A DNA stretch of 64,000 bases, taken from assembly GCA_944381635.1 (NCBI GenBank), contig CALWLY010000014.1, positions 1-64,000 on the forward strand, written 5' to 3'. The position numbers and the translations under genes are program-made. The notes beneath the pieces are model-generated. The model made no database searches, had not been told where the DNA came from, and saw only the letters and a program-made list of their open reading frames with translations. Source of the stretch: an uncultured Lachnospiraceae bacterium (GTDB taxonomy: Bacteria; Bacillota; Clostridia; Lachnospirales; Lachnospiraceae). This document shows, piece after piece, positions 35,948-45,168 of the stretch (positions are counted from its first letter, which is position 1; the number at the start of each line of letters is the position of its first letter).

Positions 35948-38353
35948 ATGTTTCAGGTAATAAAAAGGGATGGCAAAACAGTCAAATTTGAACTTGGGAA
36001 AATCAGCAACGCTATGAGAAAAGCGTTTGAAGTGACAGGGATGGAATATAACGACGATATTCTGGAACTTCTTTCTCTGCGTGTGACTGCAGATTTTCAG
36101 CCAAAAGTCAGAGAGGGAGCTATTCAGGTAGAAGATATTCAGGACAGTGTGGAGAAGGTATTAGAGCAGGCGGGCTACACAGAAGCGGCCAAATCCTACA
36201 TTTTATACCGTAAACAGAGAGAAAAGATGCGCACCATGAAGTCTACGATCTTAGACTACAAGGAAGTGGTAAACAGCTATGTGAAGGTGGAAGACTGGCG
36301 TGTAAAGGAAAATTCCACCGTGACCTATTCGGTGGGTGGACTGATTCTGAGCAATTCCGGTGCTGTCACAGCAAACTACTGGCTTTCCGAGATTTACGAT
36401 CAGGAAATCGCCAATGCGCACCGCAGCGGAGATATTCACATTCACGATCTGTCCATGCTCACAGGCTACTGTGCGGGCTGGTCGTTAAAACAGCTGATAA
36501 AAGAAGGGCTGGGAGGCATTCCTGGCAAGATCACATCAGCTCCGGCCAAACATCTTTCCGTGCTCTGCAACCAGATGGTAAACTTCCTGGGAATTATGCA
36601 GAACGAATGGGCCGGCGCACAGGCGTTTTCTTCCTTCGATACATACCTGGCTCCGTTTGTAAAGGCGGATAACTTAAGCTACCCGGAAGTAAAAAAATGC
36701 GTGGAATCTTTTATCTACGGCGTAAATACACCGAGCCGCTGGGGAACACAGGCGCCTTTTTCCAACATTACGCTGGATTGGACTGTGCCGGATGATCTGG
36801 CAGAACTTCCCGCTATTGTAGGCGGCAAGGAAATGGATTTTACCTATAAAGACTGCAAAAAAGAGATGGATATGATCAATAAGGCCTTTATCGAGACCAT
36901 GATCGAAGGGGATGCCAACGGAAGAGGATTTCAGTATCCCATTCCCACCTACTCCATCACAAAGGATTTTGACTGGTCTGATACGGAAAATAACCGTCTG
37001 CTGTTTGAGATGACAAGCAAGTACGGAACTCCGTATTTCTCCAATTACATCAATTCGGATATGAAACCTTCTGACGTGCGCTCCATGTGCTGCCGTCTGA
37101 GACTGGATCTGCGGGAACTTCGCAAGAAAACAGGAGGCTTTTTCGGCTCGGGAGAGAGCACGGGAAGCGTAGGCGTTGTAACCATCAATATGCCGCGAAT
37201 CGCATATCTGGCAAAAGATGAGGCGGATTTCTACCGCAGACTTGACAGAATGATGGACATTTCCGCACGCTCTTTGAAGGTAAAAAGGGAAGTTATCAGC
37301 AGACTGCTGGACGAAGGACTTTACCCGTACACCAAACGCTACTTGGGAACATTTGACAACCATTTTTCCACCATCGGCCTGATCGGCATGAACGAAGCAG
37401 GTCTTAATGCCCGCTGGCTGAAAGCGGACCTGACCGATGAGAGAGTACAGAAATTTACGGTGGAAGTTTTAAACCATATGAGGGAGCGTCTGTCAGACTA
37501 TCAGGAAGAGTACGGAGATTTATATAATCTGGAGGCTACTCCTGCAGAGAGCACGACCTACCGGCTGGCAAAGCATGACAAGGAGAAATGGCCGGATATC
37601 ATCACGGCAGGTAAGCCGGGAGATACCCCTTATTACACAAACTCCTCCCATCTGCCGGTTGACTATACCACAGATATTTTTGATGCCCTGGATATTCAGG
37701 ATAAACTGCAGACTCTTTATACATCAGGCACGGTTTTCCATGCGTTCCTGGGCGAAAAGCTTCCTGACTGGAAAGCGGCTGCAAATCTGGTGCGCACAAT
37801 CGCTGAAAACTATGAGCTTCCGTATTATACGCTGTCCCCTACCTATTCCATCTGCTCCGAGCATGGATATCTGGCGGGAGAACAGAAAGTATGTCCGAAA
37901 TGCGGCAAAGTTACCGAAGTTTACAGCAGAATTACCGGCTACTATCGGCCGGTACAGAACTGGAACGACGGAAAGCTTCAGGAATATGCAAACCGTACAG
38001 AATACGATCTTGCAAAGTCTCATATGCGCCGCCGCACCAGCAGCATCGTTACCCTGTCTGACTATAATGCAAACGGCGGAAAAATTCGGGTAGAAGAGCC
38101 AAAAGATATCAAATATCTCTTCACGACAAAAACATGTCCCAACTGTAAGATTGCCAAAAGCTATTTGCAGGGTGAAAACTATATGCTCATTGACGCGGAG
38201 GAAAACGTGGAGCTTACCAGAAAATACGGAGTAATGCAGGCGCCTACTCTGGTTGTGGTAAACGGCCAGGAATATACCAAATATGTAAACGCATCCAATA
38301 TCCGCAAATTTGCAGAAAATCGAAAACAGACTGTTGCGGGCGGAAATGCCTGA
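35948..38353 (+). CDS. nrdD: Anaerobic (class III) ribonucleoside-triphosphate reductase with fused thioredoxin-like domain
   Basis: An 801-residue glycyl-radical enzyme that reduces ribonucleotides to deoxyribonucleotides without oxygen. Residues 1-95 are an ATP-cone (VIKRDGKTVKFELGKISNAM), the allosteric activity site. The reductase core follows, with the C-terminal zinc CPKCG and the radical site RITGYY (Gly664). After it comes an extra ~75-residue domain KYLFTTKTCPNCKIAKSYL...APTLVVVN with a CPNC redox pair (Cys730, Cys733), a glutaredoxin/NrdH-like fold that could serve as built-in reductant. The start at 35948 has GGGAGGGAGAGG before it; a 27-residue extension in the leader is unlikely. 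The activase nrdG is not adjacent. Candidate DnaA and NrdR sites and a terminated leader suggest tight control. Confidence 0.95.
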   Translation: MFQVIKRDGKTVKFELGKISNAMRKAFEVTGMEYNDDILELLSLRVTADFQPKVREGAIQVEDIQDSVEKVLEQAGYTEAAKSYILYRKQREKMRTMKSTILDYKEVVNSYVKVEDWRVKENSTVTYSVGGLILSNSGAVTANYWLSEIYDQEIANAHRSGDIHIHDLSMLTGYCAGWSLKQLIKEGLGGIPGKITSAPAKHLSVLCNQMVNFLGIMQNEWAGAQAFSSFDTYLAPFVKADNLSYPEVKKCVESFIYGVNTPSRWGTQAPFSNITLDWTVPDDLAELPAIVGGKEMDFTYKDCKKEMDMINKAFIETMIEGDANGRGFQYPIPTYSITKDFDWSDTENNRLLFEMTSKYGTPYFSNYINSDMKPSDVRSMCCRLRLDLRELRKKTGGFFGSGESTGSVGVVTINMPRIAYLAKDEADFYRRLDRMMDISARSLKVKREVISRLLDEGLYPYTKRYLGTFDNHFSTIGLIGMNEAGLNARWLKADLTDERVQKFTVEVLNHMRERLSDYQEEYGDLYNLEATPAESTTYRLAKHDKEKWPDIITAGKPGDTPYYTNSSHLPVDYTTDIFDALDIQDKLQTLYTSGTVFHAFLGEKLPDWKAAANLVRTIAENYELPYYTLSPTYSICSEHGYLAGEQKVCPKCGKVTEVYSRITGYYRPVQNWNDGKLQEYANRTEYDLAKSHMRRRTSSIVTLSDYNANGGKIRVEEPKDIKYLFTTKTCPNCKIAKSYLQGENYMLIDAEENVELTRKYGVMQAPTLVVVNGQEYTKYVNASNIRKFAENRKQTVAGGNA

Positions 38354-38378
38354 CAGAATGCAGAGAAGTTTGGTTTAT

Positions 38379-38423
38379 GCCGAAAGTCCCCTGTTGTAAA
38401 AACAGGGAGCTTTCGGCTTTTTT
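38379..38423 (+). terminator. Terminator of nrdD
   Basis: GCCGAAAG-CCCTGTT / AACAGGG-CTTTCGGC (38379-38395, 38401-38417) followed by six T. The T-run is also the first part of the next palindrome. Confidence 0.92.
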
Positions 38424-38550
38424 CTGCCACAGGAAAGTTTTTCCTATGGCAGAAAAAACGCTCCGCTGTGGATGAGGACTGTGGCGGAGAGGAAATAGGT
38501 CGCAGTGTGACCCAATCTAGGCGGAGAATCTCGCATGGCGGATTCTTTTT
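38418..38550 (+). repeat. Dispersed element: palindrome plus degenerate core
   Basis: A 19-bp arm palindrome with one mismatch (38418-38436, 38440-38458) begins with the nrdD terminator T-run. It is followed by CGCTCCGCTGTGGATG (start of block B) joined to a diverged block A (GTGGCGGAGAGGAAATAGG ... GGCGGAGAATCTCGCATGGCGGATTC). Confidence 0.8.
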
Positions 38551-38592
38551 ATCATAGTACAAGAAACTTGACAGGAAACAGGAGAAAAAGGT

Positions 38593-39495
38593 ATGGTAGA
38601 AAAAAAGAAAAAAGGAGAGCCTCTCGATATGAAAAGGATTTGGAAATGGATGTTTTGTCTTATGACATGCCTTTTAGTCTGTGGCTTGTATACCGGGAAA
38701 GCAGAGGCGGCAGAGCCGGAAAACCTGCCGGTGTTTGCGCCGATGCAGGCGGTGATGATGACGGCGGAAGAAAATACAGTGTATCAGCTGCCTTCGGAAG
38801 ACAGCAGTCCCCTTGCGCTCCTTCCGGCAGGATACGCTCTGGGAGTGACAGCAAAAAGTGAAGACGGCTGGTATCAGGTGATCTGGCAGAATTCTCTTGC
38901 CTATATGAAACAGACAGCTCTGAGAGAAGCGGATGTTTATGAGGCGTCTGCAGCACTTCTGGCGCAGCAGACAAAACAGGCGGAAAATTTGCCGGTACCT
39001 GCGGCAGGAAATGTGGTAATGATCGGGGATTCCCGCACCGGGCAGATGCACAATGTAGTGGGAGAAAACGGCTGGATATGGATTGCAGGCTACGGCGGCG
39101 GAATCGAATGGTTTCGGGATTATGCGGTAAAACAGGCGGAACCTTATATCGGACCGGGAACCAAAGTGATTTTTAATCTGGGGGTCAACGACCCGGGACA
39201 TATCGCGGAATATATTGAGACGCTGAATCTTTATAATTATAAGTGGCGGGAAAAGGGAGCCACGTTGTATTTTGCAACCGTAGGGCCGGTGGGGGAAAAT
39301 CCCTATCACACGGAATGGTCTGTGGAAAATTTCAATACAAGAGTAAGGGAAAAGCTGGATGCCAGCATTGTGCGTCTGGATTTATGGCAGTATCTGGCAG
39401 GCACCGGCTTTGGCACAGTGGACGGACTGCACTACGACGGGCCTACCTATCTTAAAATGTATCAGTTTCTTGCAGCAGGGGCAGGTGTGGGATGA
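38593..39495 (+). CDS. Secreted SGNH/GDSL hydrolase with SH3-like domain
   Basis: A 300-residue exported protein. After a charged start comes a signal peptide (WKWMFCLMTCLLVCGLYTGKAEA), then an SH3b-like fold (~55-110, TVYQLPSEDSSPLALLPAG ... WYQVIWQNSLAYM) and an SGNH esterase domain: nucleophile Ser in MIGDSRTGQ near residue 145, GVND block near 200, catalytic Asp/His in DGLHYDG near 280. It overlaps the acyltransferase gene by 4 nt, so the two probably act together in O-acetylation or deacetylation of a surface glycan. AGGAG lies 8 nt before ATG 38593; the ATG at 38629 also has AAGGAG (11 nt) and gives a shorter signal peptide. Confidence 0.88.
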   Translation: MVEKKKKGEPLDMKRIWKWMFCLMTCLLVCGLYTGKAEAAEPENLPVFAPMQAVMMTAEENTVYQLPSEDSSPLALLPAGYALGVTAKSEDGWYQVIWQNSLAYMKQTALREADVYEASAALLAQQTKQAENLPVPAAGNVVMIGDSRTGQMHNVVGENGWIWIAGYGGGIEWFRDYAVKQAEPYIGPGTKVIFNLGVNDPGHIAEYIETLNLYNYKWREKGATLYFATVGPVGENPYHTEWSVENFNTRVREKLDASIVRLDLWQYLAGTGFGTVDGLHYDGPTYLKMYQFLAAGAGVG

Positions 39496-40514
39496 AAACT
39501 TATGAAAACGTACGAATATTGCGGGTGATCGCCTGCCTGGGTGTGTTTGCCGTTCATCTGGCACACCAGATGCGTCTGGAAGGGATAGCGTCCCGGATAG
39601 CATCGTTTGGAGCCGGCGGCGTGTATCTTTTTTTTGTTATCAGCGGATTTCTGGGGTTTGCGGCGGGAGAGTTTGAAAGCGGCGTGACTTTAAGGTCGGC
39701 CCTTGGTTATTATGTCAAAAGAGCTTTTCGGATTCTGCCTCTTTACTATGCAGTGGTCATTTACAACCTGATCCTGCATACTTTCTTATTAAAGGATGTC
39801 CCCACAGACCCGTCAGGACTTTACTGGCTCCGCTATTTTTTCCTGACGAACGGAGTGATACCGGCTCCTAACAATTTCTGGGGCAATTTAAGCAGTGTGT
39901 GGACCATCAGTGTTTTTGCAGGTTTTTATCTGCTTTTCCCTCTTTTTTATAAACTGGTGAAATCCCTGAAAGGCGCTTTCCTTCTCTATGGAGTTCTTCT
40001 TGCCGTGCGCTTTTTTCTCAGCGCTTTAGGGCTGGATGCTTATTTTATGATCTTTTACTATATGCATTACTTTGCGCTTGGCATGATCGTCTGGTTTGGC
40101 TGGAAACAGCGGCAGGAAAAAAAGACAGGAATTCTTCTGGCAGGGGCAGGGCTGCTCTTCTTTGCGGCAGGCAGGCTGCATCCTTTCTGGCAGGATACCT
40201 TTTTACTCACCGGAATTGTCTTTGCGCTGCTTGTTTTGTTTACATGTAAAATAAGGATAAAAGGCAAAGTGGCAGGGAAACTATTCAAAACTCTGGATAC
40301 CTATTCCTACGATATTTATCTTGTCCACGCGGTGGTGCTGGAAGGAATCGAGATGCTGGGCTATCACATCCCGCTGAATGCGGCCGTTATCTTTTTGCTG
40401 GCCGTCATCCTGACCGGCGTGGGAAGTTTCCTTGCGGGAAGGATGATTGAAAAACCCGCAGCAAAATGGGGAAGAAGGCTTGCAGAAAAGATACAGTGCG
40501 CGGATGGGAAATGA
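39492..40514 (+). CDS. Membrane acyltransferase, acyltransferase-3 (OatA/OafA-like) family
   Basis: A 340-residue integral membrane protein with about ten hydrophobic segments. The N-terminal NVRILRVIACLGVFAVHLAHQ carries the conserved R-x(10)-H of this family (His near residue 21), followed by GVYLFFVISGFL. Such proteins move acetyl groups from cytosolic acetyl-CoA across the membrane to a glycan. In OatA the same polypeptide continues into an SGNH domain; here the SGNH enzyme is a separate, upstream, translationally coupled gene (ATGA overlap). The target glycan is unknown. Confidence 0.9.
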   Translation: MKTYENVRILRVIACLGVFAVHLAHQMRLEGIASRIASFGAGGVYLFFVISGFLGFAAGEFESGVTLRSALGYYVKRAFRILPLYYAVVIYNLILHTFLLKDVPTDPSGLYWLRYFFLTNGVIPAPNNFWGNLSSVWTISVFAGFYLLFPLFYKLVKSLKGAFLLYGVLLAVRFFLSALGLDAYFMIFYYMHYFALGMIVWFGWKQRQEKKTGILLAGAGLLFFAAGRLHPFWQDTFLLTGIVFALLVLFTCKIRIKGKVAGKLFKTLDTYSYDIYLVHAVVLEGIEMLGYHIPLNAAVIFLLAVILTGVGSFLAGRMIEKPAAKWGRRLAEKIQCADGK

Positions 40515-40619
40515 GCAAGGAAGCCTTGCGCCAGAGGAAAGAATGTGTTACTTTTATTAACAGAAGAAAACAGGAACGCAGATACCGGCTTTTAGCCAGA
40601 AAGCGGAATGGAGGAACGT

Positions 40620-41546
40620 ATGATTAACAAACTGGTAGAGAAAATTCAGAAAACAAACGCGCCGATCGTGGTGGGACTGGATCCGATGATGAAATTTATT
40701 CCGGACCACATTAAGGAAAAAGCTTTTGCTGAGTACGGCGAAACATTAAAGGGCGCTTCTGAAGCAATCTGGGAATACAACAAGGGAATTGTGGATGCGG
40801 TATACGATCTGATTCCGGCAGTAAAACCGCAGGTTGCCATGTACGAACAGTTTGGCATCGAAGGAATGATTGCCTTTAAGAAAACCGTAGATTACTGTAA
40901 AGAAAAAGGTCTGATTGTGATCGGCGATGTAAAAAGAGGAGATATTGGTTCCACATCTGAAGCTTACGCAGTGGCTCATCTTGGAAAAGTGAAAGTCGGA
41001 AACAATTCTTTCTATGGCTTTGATGAAGATTTTGCAACGGTAAATCCTTACCTGGGTTCTGACGGTATCAAACCGTTCATCAATGTGTGCAAGGAAGAAA
41101 AGAAAGGTATTTTCATTCTGGTAAAAACATCCAATCCAAGCAGCGGAGAATTCCAGGATCGTCTCATCGACGGAAAACCTCTGTATGAATGGGTAGGAGA
41201 AAAAGTGGCAGAGTGGGGCGCTGACTGCATGGGCGATTCCTACAGCTATGTGGGAGCCGTAGTGGGCGCAACTTATCCGGAAATGGGAAAAGTATTGAGA
41301 AAGGTAATGCCCAAGTCCTACATTCTTGTGCCGGGTTACGGAGCACAGGGCGGAACCGGAAAAGATCTGGTACACTTCTTCAACGAGGACGGACTGGGAG
41401 CTATCATCAATTCTTCCCGCGGAATCATCGCTGCATATCAGCAGGAAAAATATGCGAGATTCGGCGCTGCAAACTATGCGGATGCATCCAGAGCGGCAGT
41501 GCTTGATATGATCGATGACATTGCAGGAGCTCTCGGAAGAAAATAG
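40620..41546 (+). CDS. pyrF: Orotidine-5'-phosphate decarboxylase (subfamily 2)
   Basis: A 308-residue enzyme that converts OMP to UMP, the last step of de novo pyrimidine synthesis. The longer type-2 form is shown by VVGLDPMM near residue 18, the catalytic GDVKRGDIGST near 105 and VPGYGAQGG near 240. GGAGG lies 5 nt before ATG 40620, so the frame's earlier ATG at 40608 is not used. pyrE follows after 97 bp; the gap holds a small hairpin (GCGGC-type) and pyrE's ribosome site. Confidence 0.95.
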   Translation: MINKLVEKIQKTNAPIVVGLDPMMKFIPDHIKEKAFAEYGETLKGASEAIWEYNKGIVDAVYDLIPAVKPQVAMYEQFGIEGMIAFKKTVDYCKEKGLIVIGDVKRGDIGSTSEAYAVAHLGKVKVGNNSFYGFDEDFATVNPYLGSDGIKPFINVCKEEKKGIFILVKTSNPSSGEFQDRLIDGKPLYEWVGEKVAEWGADCMGDSYSYVGAVVGATYPEMGKVLRKVMPKSYILVPGYGAQGGTGKDLVHFFNEDGLGAIINSSRGIIAAYQQEKYARFGAANYADASRAAVLDMIDDIAGALGRK

Positions 41547-41643
41547 GAAATACCCGAAAACGGCGGCATAAAAAGCCGCAGGAGAGCATGCCAAAATCAG
41601 AAAATTGGGGCGAAGGGCCCTGTATAGAAGGAGAACAGAGGAT

Positions 41644-42321
41644 ATGGAACAGTATAAGCAGGAATTTATTGAATTTATGGTAGATTCAAACGTACTTAAA
41701 TTTGGAGAATTTACGTTAAAGAGCGGAAGAAAATCTCCGTTTTTCATGAACGCAGGAGCTTATGTGACAGGAACACAGCTGCGCAAACTGGGCGAATACT
41801 ATGCGAAAGCAATCCATGATAATTTCGGCCTGGATTTTGATGTGCTGTTCGGACCCGCTTACAAGGGAATCCCGCTGACCGTTGCTACTACTATGGCGAT
41901 CAGCGAGCTTTACGGCAAGGATATTCGTTACTGTTCAAACCGCAAGGAAGTAAAAGACCACGGCGACACGGGAATCTTGCTGGGAAGCCCTTTAAAAGAT
42001 AAAGACAGAGTGCTGATCATTGAGGACGTGACAACTTCCGGAAAATCGATCGAAGAAACCTACCCGATCTTAAAGGCACAGGCTGATGTGGAAGTAGTGG
42101 GACTGATCGTTTCCTTAAATCGTATGGAAAAGGGACGTGAAACAGACAAGAGCGCTTTGGCAGAAATCAAAGAAAACTATGGATTTGACGCACATGCTAT
42201 CGTGACTATGGCGGAAGTGACAGAATATCTGTATAATAAGCCTTACAATGGAAAGGTTTATATTGACGATGCTTTAAAGAGCGCTATTGATGCTTACTAT
42301 GAGCAGTACGGTGCAAAATAG
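41644..42321 (+). CDS. pyrE: Orotate phosphoribosyltransferase
   Basis: A 225-residue enzyme that joins orotate to PRPP, the step before PyrF. The PRPP loop VLIIEDVTTSGKSIEE lies near residue 120, FGPAYKGIPL near 68, and the catalytic-loop region RKEVKDHGDTG near 100. The start at 41644 has AAGGAG upstream; an in-frame extension to 41605 is less likely. No PyrR-type leader or other pyrimidine gene is seen in the window, so regulation is unclear. Confidence 0.95.
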   Translation: MEQYKQEFIEFMVDSNVLKFGEFTLKSGRKSPFFMNAGAYVTGTQLRKLGEYYAKAIHDNFGLDFDVLFGPAYKGIPLTVATTMAISELYGKDIRYCSNRKEVKDHGDTGILLGSPLKDKDRVLIIEDVTTSGKSIEETYPILKAQADVEVVGLIVSLNRMEKGRETDKSALAEIKENYGFDAHAIVTMAEVTEYLYNKPYNGKVYIDDALKSAIDAYYEQYGAK

Positions 42322-42372
42322 AAGCAAAATCAGGTTTGACAAAAAGCAATAAGGAAGGAGCAAGGCTGTTTT

Positions 42373-42525
42373 ATGGAAGAAAAGACATTTAAAATTATGG
42401 GAGCGGCGGGAGCTATGAATATCGTTCTGGGTGTGGTCGTTCTTGTGACGGGAGTTGCAGCCGGAGTGCTGATGATCGTCAGCGGCGGAAAACTCCTTTC
42501 AGGAAAATCCAAGATTTTGTTTTAA
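42373..42525 (+). CDS. Small 50-residue single-pass membrane protein
   Basis: A short frame with AAGGAAGGAG 12 nt before its ATG. The product starts MEEKTFKIMGAAGAMNIVLG, continues as one strongly hydrophobic Val/Leu/Gly helix (about 12-38) and ends in a basic tail SGGKLLSGKSKILF. The ribosome site, the topology and the position 51 bp after pyrE support a real gene; I do not know its function. It lies upstream of the other small membrane protein (DUF6142) with a repeat element between. Confidence 0.7.
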   Translation: MEEKTFKIMGAAGAMNIVLGVVVLVTGVAAGVLMIVSGGKLLSGKSKILF

Positions 42526-42633
42526 GGCTGTCGGGAATGCGGGTGCACGATGTGCAGCGCATTTTCGGGATATCCGGAAACAAAAAGGAAAGAAAAAAGG
42601 CTGCACAGAAGAGATATACTCTGCTGGGCAGCA

Positions 42634-42746
42634 TTTATTTTCCAATGGAAAATAAAGACAGGCAATCGCATTCGCGCGTAATGTAAATGTTGCCTGATGG
42701 CAACCGCGCTCAGCGAGAGTGTGCGTTTTAGCGCACACTACTTAGA
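42634..42746 (+). repeat. Dispersed element: short palindrome plus block B core
   Basis: Palindrome TTTATTTTCC / GGAAAATAAA (42634-42643, 42647-42656), placed directly after a hairpin GCTGC / GCAGC. A block B-like core follows: GGCAATCGCATTCGCGCG, TTGCC-TGAT-GGCAA and GTGTGCG / CGCACAC (42719-42737). It ends just before the ribosome site of the DUF6142 gene. Confidence 0.75.
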
Positions 42747-42756
42747 AAGGGGCAAT

Positions 42757-43077
42757 ATGCTGCGCAGACATTTGATTTTTACCGATAAAAAAGAAAATAA
42801 GAAAGGGATTTTCTCCGCAGTATTGGGGCTGATTTCCATGACAGGTATCTGCGTGGCTGTGTATCAGACCTTTTTAAATCAGGGAGTGGCGTTTGTCAGA
42901 GGTGGAGTTTCCTTTCTGCTGGCACTGATCTTTTCCATTGCCGGTCTTGTATTCGGCATTATGGGAAAGATGGACAAGGATAGTTTCCACCTGTTATCCT
43001 GGGTGGGAATTATATTAAATCTGCTGGTACTGGCATGTATCAGCTTTACACTTTATGCAGGAGCGTACGGACTATGA
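42757..43077 (+). CDS. DUF6142 family membrane protein
   Basis: A 106-residue protein with three hydrophobic segments (~19-38, 46-66, 76-100) and basic residues at the start (MLRRHLIFTDKKENKKGIFS). It matches my memory of the DUF6142 family of Lachnospiraceae; no function is known. An AAAGGGG site 5 nt before ATG 42757 sets the start; a longer frame would run into the repeat element. Its stop overlaps the next gene's ATG (ATGA), so it is coupled to the M29 peptidase gene. Confidence 0.8.
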   Translation: MLRRHLIFTDKKENKKGIFSAVLGLISMTGICVAVYQTFLNQGVAFVRGGVSFLLALIFSIAGLVFGIMGKMDKDSFHLLSWVGIILNLLVLACISFTLYAGAYGL

Positions 43078-45146
43078 TAGATGAAAGATTTACAGGCGCC
43101 ACCTGGCGCATCAGTGAGATTCCGGAAGAAAACTGTCTGGAAGGACAGTGGAAGGAATATTTTAAGAAAAATGCAGAGTATCTTCTGAAAATGGTGAAAG
43201 AAAACGAATGGGTTCTTTCCGGCAAAGAAAAAGAGGCTTCTCTTGAGGAGTTAAAACAGCACAACTTTGAAATGTATGAGGATATTCTGCCCCAAAATTA
43301 TGAAAACAGTTTTGCAAACCCTGCCTTTGCGGCAGAATGCTTCGGAAAGGAATTCGGTCAGCTTCTTTCTTTTCTGGCGGCGGAACTTCGCAGCTTTCCC
43401 GCTTTTGTCTATGAAAATGACAGGGAAGCTATGACTATTCGCATGGAACTGTTTCTGGAAGTTTACCATGCGTTCTGTTATGCCTTTGAAGAAAATAAAG
43501 CAGCTGAAAAACAGGAAGACAGACTTCCGGCTGTATCGGAGATTTCCGAGATGATCTACTGGTTCGCCAGTGATTATTCCGAAACTATGCTGGAGAAAAG
43601 ACTTCGCCAGATGTATGACTGGGAGGAGGATTTTGCGGTTCGTATTATTATGGACAGCGACCTTTCCGATATCCGTTATCTGTATCGTTACGGGGAATAT
43701 GTAACCGAAAACGAAATCAGGATGGCACAGCATTTAAACAGCTTAAGCCAGGAAGACATCGATAAGATGGCAGACACCTACACAGAAGGGTTCCGCATGG
43801 GATTTGAGCTGGCGGGAAAACCGCTGCATAAAAAGCGTTCGGTAAATATCCGCTATTTCCTGGGATTTGAGCGCGTGATAAAAAAAGCAATCGAAAATTT
43901 TGAAAAACTTTCTCTGCACCCGGTTATCTACCGTGCCAACCCCAGTGTGACTATGGGAAGAAGCGTGTACAAAACAGGCTACGCGGGAGCCAGCGCAAAC
44001 AAGCAGTTTGACTTTGACCATGAAAACGACGCAGCGCTTTTTTGCGACAGCAAATTTATACACCACAAGCTGGAATGCTACAGAAACGGTATGGAAGCGG
44101 TAAAGGAAAAAGCGGTGGTCCATGCCGGCCCTGCTGTCATGGAAGTATTCGGGGCAGTGCCTTTTGAGCCAAAGACCAAAAGCGAGGCCTGCACACTGGA
44201 TGAGAACCAGCAGAAGCTCCAGGTGGAATTCCAGGCTTCCTGTTCCCAGATTGTCAGGGAGTATGTAAAGCCGGAGGAGAGAAGCTTTACGATCATCGCC
44301 TTCCCGGTACCGGAGATTGGAGACAATTTCCCGGAAATCTTTAACAGAACCGTAGAAATCAATATCCTGGACTATAAACTTTACCAGAAGATACAGCAGA
44401 CACTGATCGATGCGCTGGATCAGGCGGAATACGTGAAAGTCAAAGGCTGCGGTGAAAACTGCACTGATTTGAAAGTGATGCTGCATACGCTGAAAAATCC
44501 GGAAAAAGAGACCAATTTTGAGAACTGCGTGGCAGATGTGAATATCCCTGTGGGAGAAGTGTTTACTTCCCCCAAACTTGCGGGAACCGATGGAGTTTTG
44601 CATGTAACGGAAGTTTACTTAAACGATTTAAGATACCAGAATCTGAAATTGACGTTCAAAGACGGCATGATCACAGATTATACCTGCAGCAATTTCGAGA
44701 AGGAGGAAGAAAACCGCAAGCTTATAAAAGATAAGGTTCTTTTCCACCACGATACCCTTCCTATCGGCGAGTTTGCCATCGGCACAAACACCACAGCTTA
44801 TGTGTTTGCCGGAGAATACCAGATTGCGGACAAGCTGCCTATTCTGATTGCAGAAAAGATGGGACCGCACTTTGCTGTGGGAGATACCTGCTACAGCCAT
44901 GAGGAAGATATGATGACCTATAATCCGGACGGAAAAGCCATCGTTGCAAGAGAGAATGAGGTGTCAGCGCTTCGCCATGCAGATCCGGATCAGGCATATT
45001 TCAACTGTCATACCGACATTACGATTCCCTATGACGAGCTGGGAGAACTGACCGCGGTGACAGCAGACGGAAGGGAACTTGTGATCATTCGAAACGGACG
45101 TTTTGTGCTTCCCGGATGCGAAGAGTTAAACAAACCCTTTGAATAA
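43074..45146 (+). CDS. M29-type aminopeptidase-like protein with long N-terminal region
   Basis: A 690-residue cytosolic protein. The C-terminal ~330 residues look like family M29 metallo-aminopeptidases (AmpS/PepS): VADVNIPVGEVFTSP, FHHDTLPIGEFAIGTNTTAYVF and PILIAEKMGPHFAVGDTCYSHEED carry the Glu, His and Asp metal ligands expected. The N-terminal ~350 residues are acidic, helical and unassigned, and make it nearly twice the usual length of ~400. It probably trims peptides. The ATG at 43074 overlaps the upstream stop, which fixes the start; a 13-residue extension lies in the upstream gene. MATE pump gene follows after 22 nt. Confidence 0.82.
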   Translation: MIDERFTGATWRISEIPEENCLEGQWKEYFKKNAEYLLKMVKENEWVLSGKEKEASLEELKQHNFEMYEDILPQNYENSFANPAFAAECFGKEFGQLLSFLAAELRSFPAFVYENDREAMTIRMELFLEVYHAFCYAFEENKAAEKQEDRLPAVSEISEMIYWFASDYSETMLEKRLRQMYDWEEDFAVRIIMDSDLSDIRYLYRYGEYVTENEIRMAQHLNSLSQEDIDKMADTYTEGFRMGFELAGKPLHKKRSVNIRYFLGFERVIKKAIENFEKLSLHPVIYRANPSVTMGRSVYKTGYAGASANKQFDFDHENDAALFCDSKFIHHKLECYRNGMEAVKEKAVVHAGPAVMEVFGAVPFEPKTKSEACTLDENQQKLQVEFQASCSQIVREYVKPEERSFTIIAFPVPEIGDNFPEIFNRTVEINILDYKLYQKIQQTLIDALDQAEYVKVKGCGENCTDLKVMLHTLKNPEKETNFENCVADVNIPVGEVFTSPKLAGTDGVLHVTEVYLNDLRYQNLKLTFKDGMITDYTCSNFEKEEENRKLIKDKVLFHHDTLPIGEFAIGTNTTAYVFAGEYQIADKLPILIAEKMGPHFAVGDTCYSHEEDMMTYNPDGKAIVARENEVSALRHADPDQAYFNCHTDITIPYDELGELTAVTADGRELVIIRNGRFVLPGCEELNKPFE

Positions 45147-45168
45147 GAAAGCGGAGGCAGAGAAGAAC

